Below, piece by piece: positions 25,421 through 64,000 of a stretch of DNA of 64,000 bases (the first letter of the stretch is position 1; every line of letters begins with the position of its first letter). The notes under the pieces were generated by a model. The model was not told the origin of the DNA. It saw only the letters and a list, made by a program, of their open reading frames with translations, and made no database searches. The stretch comes from Progne subis subis (taxonomy: Eukaryota > Chordata > Aves > Passeriformes > Hirundinidae): NCBI GenBank assembly GCA_022316685.1, contig JAKJHU010000082.1, positions 1,054,001 to 1,118,000 on the forward strand, written 5' to 3'. The translations under genes and the position numbers were made by a program.

Positions 25421-28400
25421 GGCAGCTCTCTCACTGCCCTGGGCTGCAGAACCTCTCCCAGGAATTCGGTACAGATTGAGGAGCAGAAGAGGATATGTTT
25501 CTACAGAGCTGTGAACTGGCCCTGGTCTAATGCATGTATTTGTCTTCAGAAGAAATAAGACTTTTTCAACTTTTTAAAAAGCCTTTTTCTAAAGGCCTTC
25601 TAAATTTCATAGGACATAAGTCTTCCTGCATAATTAGACTTTTTCCTTCTTTCTGTTAGGTTTTTTCCCCTTGTTTCTTCTCAAATATTTCATTTATAGA
25701 TTGCTCATCTGTTTATAGTACTAGATGTTTATGTGGTTAGAAAAATGATTACAATGATAGTATTGTGTAAGTGCTTAGTGTTTCTCCTGCTTAGACTATT
25801 TGATGTGCTGCTGCTGTTTCCTAGAAAATGACTGTGGTCAGATTGTCATCTTGTCTGTTCTGGACAGTAAGATACTGTTTAAACACTGTTCTTGTGTGTC
25901 TGGATGGGGTGGCTCTTTTCACTACTGCAAGACTTTTGGGTTTTTTTAGCCCCTTGACTGCCACATGACGAGAGCAAGCAGTAGATAAAGAGCTGTATTG
26001 ATCACAGTGACGATTGTCTTGGATGTGGTGCTCAACCGTTGTAATAACTTATTACATGAAGCAAGAATCTGGATAAGCAGAGTGCCCTTTGTTTTTGCAT
26101 ATTCAAAACAAGTTAGCTTCTGATATTTGTCCTTTATGTAAATATTCATGGGTTTAGTGAAAAAAATAATAAATCCAGCTTTATATTTAACTTGAAGAGC
26201 TGTAGATATTTATGTGCCCTTAAAATGCACCTGTGTTTAGAAGAGATGGTGTAAAAAAAAACTTACTTAAGCAATTTAACTTTTTAACATCTAAATGATC
26301 CTCCCCTCCAACTTTTTGCTATCTGTTTGGGATGAGAGCATACTGATTTCATCCTGAGGGAACTGACCACATTTCAGGGATGGGTGACATCATTTCAGAT
26401 GTAAGATAGCTCTTCTAAAGACTTTTCCAAAGACTTAGTGCTCAGGAGGATAAATGCTGTGAGAGATAACAGGACATCAAAATTTTCCTCTGACACTGCA
26501 TTATATGTGCATTTATAATTACCACCTTCTTTGCAGTTACTTTTACCTGTGTTTTATTCATATTCTTCTGGATTATATTTCAAGATAAAACATTGAACAT
26601 TGCCTTGGATTTTATGTTGGTGCTCTTTAAACTACAGAAAAACGTCTCAGGGGATGAGTGATAGGGGATTTGTGGTTCAGAAGTAAAGGATTTAATGACA
26701 GTGTGAGTTTTCATAACTGCTGTGTTCTTCAAAACATTGCTTTTAGAAGAACTTATCTGACGCAGATAAATGTTGAGTGTTGATGACAATTCAAGTGGAT
26801 TTGGTACTTTTTAATGTCTAAGTCCTTTGCTGATATGATAAATTCTTTTCAAAGGAGAGTCCATTGCATTGTTACTCCATGTCTCATTTTTTGCAGTGCT
26901 CCAGCCAGGCTCTCTGTGAGCATGTTCTTGGGCAGATCTTAATTTCAGAAAAACCTTACGAACTCCCTTCCATGCTTACCCTTTGTATCTCCTTGGCTGG
27001 CACTGTTTGATGTCAGATATTTGCACCTCCTGGATTTAATTGTGCATGTGCAATTTAACTTTGAAGCACAGGTAAAATGGATTTTCGCCAGCTCTGGCTG
27101 CAGTGGTGGGAAACCTTTGCAGCTGGGTGGTCCTGGGCTCTCAGCAATGTCCTGAAGGACTCATGATGGATTTGAGCTTGGCACAAGATAATCTTGCCTG
27201 CCTTCAGGAAAATGGGTGAGTGGTTTAGAAAGAGAACACAGCACCAGTGTGCAACCACAGCTTCTGAAATCCTACTGATCTCTAGTCTAGAGAATAAGTC
27301 TGGAACTCCTGGGGATGTTCTGAATGCCTCGGTTGTGTTAACTGGTACTGTGCTATGTTCCAGTGGTCCTGCTATTGACCAACACTTGCTGGAAGTGTTG
27401 CCTACCCTTTTTTTTTTTTTTCCCCAGACTAGTTTTGTACCTGCTCTACATAACCCAGGACATATGATTTTAGTTCTGTTTTGATTAGAGGGGAAACATG
27501 AGCGAGCTGCAATTCTCCCAAGAATATGTGCAGCTTACTTTTGACTATGTCTGTCCTTAAACCATTTTAGAAATAAACAAAGAAGCAGCCTGCTTCTGGT
27601 AGCTGGTTTTTTCCTTTGTTTGTTTTTTCCTTTTTTCCCTTCTTGTTGGTTAAATGATGAGATGTACTTTGGTTGGGAGGTGAGGGTAAGCTGTAACGTC
27701 TCCTGGCTTCTGGAATGAGGTCGTTAGCACCAGAGCAAATTATTTTGTCTGTCTAGAGATGGCAAGTCCTTTGAAAACCACAACAGCAATGCCCAATTGA
27801 GAAATCTTGTTTTAGGGCTTCTTCTTTGTGTACATTATACAAATAAATACCACGATGAGTGATAAATTTCCTTCTTCTGCAGATGTTCTACTCATCTGTG
27901 TTCCATTTCATTCCATTAGTATAAGCAGCTCTGCAGAACTGCTAAATACAAATTGATTAAGAGGGCAAGTGTGTGGGCACACACACATACATATGAACCT
28001 TTGCAGGGTAAAACTTAGAGAAAATTTACACTTTACATGGGAAGATTTGAATGCTGTCTGTCAGTACTACCTGTGCCTTAGAGAAAAGCATTTTGTCTTG
28101 GGCTTTACTCCTGTGAAATTCAAAGTCATTGATTAGACACTTGAGGAGCCAAGGTTAAGTGCTGGTTTAATTACTTCCTTCTTTTGTAAGTGAGGTTGTT
28201 GTTACTGTGACAGTGGGCAGGAACAGCTATGAGGTTAACAGCCTGAAATAGCTTTTTATTATTATTTGAATTGTTGTTTTTTCCCTTTAGCTGGAAGTTG
28301 TTTAAAATGTCTCTGGTGCTGGCGCTCCCAATCCAGATGGCTTTTTGCCTTTGTTTCAGTTCCTAGATGTGAGATTGTTAGTCAGTCACCAGTGCCACCA

Positions 28401-30933
28401 CACATGGCCCGGCTGGGGCCGTGACTCATCCCCAGAGCTGCTGTGGGTTGGCAATCTTGTGTTTCTCAGGATAAAAGCTGCTTCTCTCTCGGCCCCTGTG
28501 ATGTCAGCTCTTGGGGCAGAAACAGTGCTGGCTGCAAAACACACTGACTTGCTTCCTTGAGGAAGGAAATATTAAGTAAGTGCCTGAAAGCAAGAATAGC
28601 TCCTCAGCATGCTCAGACTGGTGAAATGGCTTCTCTTCCCTTTTTAATTGAAAATGCAAATGGAATTTTAAAAGATTCTGGTGTCTGTGCTGGAAATCTG
28701 TAATTATAAACAAGTATCTTACAGGAACTTATAAGTCTATGTTGTGGTGTTTGGGCTCCAGGATATGGAACAGCATTTTTAAGTCTTGTTTCTTTGAACA
28801 TTTTAAACTCTTGTTGATGCACTAAAGTGATTTCAACAACTGCAATGGTGAAAAACGTCTGAAAGAGGATGAAAATAAAAAAGATACGCTGAATTCAAGT
28901 GGGAATGAACTATATACAAAATAAATACATGAAACAGATTTCCTTGCTGTACCTGTCCAAGTAACGCTTTGTAATGGAAATACCTCTTTATTTTACCCTA
29001 GTGACCACAGAAAATAACTGCAAATGTGTGCATCCAAATATGAAAAATGTATAGTACTATTATTTTTCACTGACTGCTAATTTCAGTTAGAACAGAATTG
29101 CAGCCAGCATTTTATGAGTACAAGTAACTGGATGGAGGAAAACAAATAGTATCCCATTAAAATAGTAGCTTGTGGAAAATATCCTGATTGGTTATGAGGA
29201 ATTACACATTTTCTCTGGGTTTGTTTTCTGGGTAGATGCTGTGTTATTCCAATAACATAGTCTGTGCTGGGTGTAATGGTGGAGTAACATTTTATTTCTT
29301 TCCTTCAGACAGCTTACAGCTTACACACACATGCTAAACTTCACACATCCAATGATGAATGGATTTGTAAACTGTGGTAATTCATAAAAAATACCTTCAT
29401 CTCTGATTTGTTATTTTTTCCACACTGCCACCTCCGATTATTTTTGCTTTAATTCAATCTGCTCAGTGTAATGGACTTTTTGGGAGACATTATGTGGACA
29501 TAATGGTGGTAAAATTATTATTTGATGGTGATGATGGTAGGAGCTCCCTAATTATTGCTTCTATTGAGAAAAAAAAAAATGTTTTTCCTTATGTACTTAC
29601 GCTTTCTGAAATTTAAAGGAGTTTTATTTGGCATTAATGAAAACTCTGCTATATTTTTATCTAGTACAAACAAAATATGAAGTGATCCATGCATTAGTGT
29701 GGTTACAAGACGTCTTGGCAGCTTTTCCTGGTCCTCACAGCTTTGCTAAGGCCAGATGGAAAAGTGTTGGAATGATTTGGGTCATGTTATCCAGTGTATA
29801 TACGCAGCAGTTAGAGGTGGGATGGAGAGTGTTGTCAAATACCTGAGGCAGCTTTGAACTGGCAAGTTGATTTTTGAGCTGCTAGCATCATCCATTATCC
29901 GTTGTGGGGAAGGGAAGGACTAATTGAAATATTGGAAAGCTGCAAGTGGAGTTGAACATTCTGACGTTTTCTGTTACAAAGGGTGATTTCCCACAACTCG
30001 TGCTGTCCAGCAAGAATTCAAAAGGTGTAGGAGTAATTTTTCTATTAAAGTGTTTTATAATAGTGTTTTCCAATGCTTCCCATCCGTTTGGCAGCTGAAG
30101 AGCATTGTCTGGATGAGGAGGAAGGTAAATGATTCAGTGAGTCATGGCTGAATGGAAAACTCAGTATTAGAGAGTGGTAATCAAAAAAGAGGACTTGGAA
30201 GGTCAGAAAAAACTGGTGGTAGCAGTAGGAGTAAATAAAAATGTGCTGAAATACAGAGGACAGGCAGTCAGAAAGGCAGAGGAGTGAGCTGGAGGAGATC
30301 ATGGGCAAGGTTTTCCTCCTACCCTGAGTGGATGCAGTTCCCACAGAGGGTGGAGTTCAGTGATCGTTCTCTTAAGGGTGTAAACAAATTGAGATAATTG
30401 TCTTTAGAGGAAAATGGCACTTTCTGGTAGAGTTGAAGAAATGTTTTCCTGCTGTTAACACAGACTTTCAAGTTGAATGTCACTGGCTCGTTCATGAACA
30501 ACTAACAGGTAATTTGCAAAAAGTAAAATAATTAAACCGATCATGACTTTTCATATGAAGTATTGCCATTCTTTATCCAAGAAGTTTATTTTGGTTGTGT
30601 TTTACACAGGTGAAGTTTTAGAGAGAACTTGAAATGAATTTCTAACTTTGTTTCAGCTAACCTCTAATTAGGTTTTTTTTTCTTATTACTTAGTTTTAAT
30701 GGTATAAACATCTCAACAATCGTGCTTTGCCAGGCAAATGTTTTTATTATATTAAATAACATTAACGAGTAAAACTATGCTTATGTGTTTGCAGTACTGG
30801 CATTTGAGACCTCAGAGTTGTAAGCTGAGCTGTAGAAAGCAAGCTTATGTAAACCTTCCAAAGACTTTAAAATGTGTGTCTAATTATAGAAGGTTAAGTA
30901 TACTGAATTTTGGTGGGTTTTTTTTCCCCTAAG

Positions 30934-30966
30934 GCCATGTGGTTATGATATTATTGAGATTCCATA
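30934..30966 (+). promoter_or_regulatory. PIK3CB 5' UTR piece with two short upstream ORFs
   Basis: The 33 bases between the acceptor AG (30932-30933) and the start ATG hold two ATGs. The first, at 30937, encodes three residues and stops at TGA 30946-30948, in frame with the main ORF. The second, at 30945, is out of frame and overlaps the main start, ending at about 30995. Such an arrangement can lower initiation at the main ATG by leaky scanning or reinitiation; the effect here is inferred. Confidence 0.6.

Positions 30967-64000
<33,034 letters not shown>

Larger units (their letters stand above)
17970..30933. other. Non-coding DNA before PIK3CB coding exon 1
   Basis: No coding exon seen. 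It holds poly(T) at 18.34 kb, a possible CR1 relic at 20.0 kb, a solo LTR at 21.85 kb, a CR1 tail at 24.8 kb, and the CpG-rich block at 25.0-25.4 kb. There are also TTTG repeats near 21.78 kb. Probably the last 5' intron of PIK3CB. Confidence 0.6.

Noticed and set aside
25013..25434. Overlapping long ORFs on both strands in the CpG-rich block
   Set aside because: GC-rich purine repeats remove stop codons in several frames at once; Arg/Pro/Ser-rich products without family likeness are the usual result.

Overview
This is a vertebrate nuclear window, almost certainly avian and possibly a songbird (inference). The evidence is GT-AG introns, several CR1 LINE 3' ends in both orientations, LTR-type retroelement remnants, and an exon set that reads as PIK3CB, the class IA phosphoinositide 3-kinase catalytic subunit p110-beta. 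PIK3CB is the only protein-coding gene I can support. It lies on the + strand and runs off the right edge.

Bases 1 to about 30.9 kb hold no recognisable coding exon. This stretch is upstream of, or in 5' introns of, PIK3CB. It contains T-rich low-complexity DNA, CR1 fragments, a well-bounded 629-bp solo LTR (21851-22479, TG...CA ends, 5-bp direct repeats), a candidate 5' UTR exon (17854-17969) and a CpG-rich block with a short minisatellite (about 25.03-25.39 kb) that could be a promoter. Those last two are inferences.

From 30967 to 63757, twenty coding exons of PIK3CB can be traced, covering about 976 codons. The order is adaptor (p85)-binding domain, Ras-binding domain, C2, the p110-beta-specific C2-helical loop, helical domain and most of the kinase domain, including the P-loop lysine, the DRH catalytic loop and the DFG motif. 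Exon phases agree throughout after one correction. The last two coding exons expected from the human gene (about 89 residues) lie beyond the right edge. Introns hold CR1 pieces, microsatellites, an LTR-like segment and one curious in-frame exon-like ORF.

The most notable observations are a one-base insertion in coding exon 2 that would truncate the protein after 110 residues, and a 288-nt open, phase-0/phase-0 exon-like segment in intron 14. A solo LTR with its target-site duplication and a start codon preceded by two tiny uORFs also stand out. I found no prokaryote-like system, RNA gene or second coding gene. Residue numbers count from the ATG at 30967 with the frameshift corrected. Comparisons with human p110-beta are from memory, not from a search.
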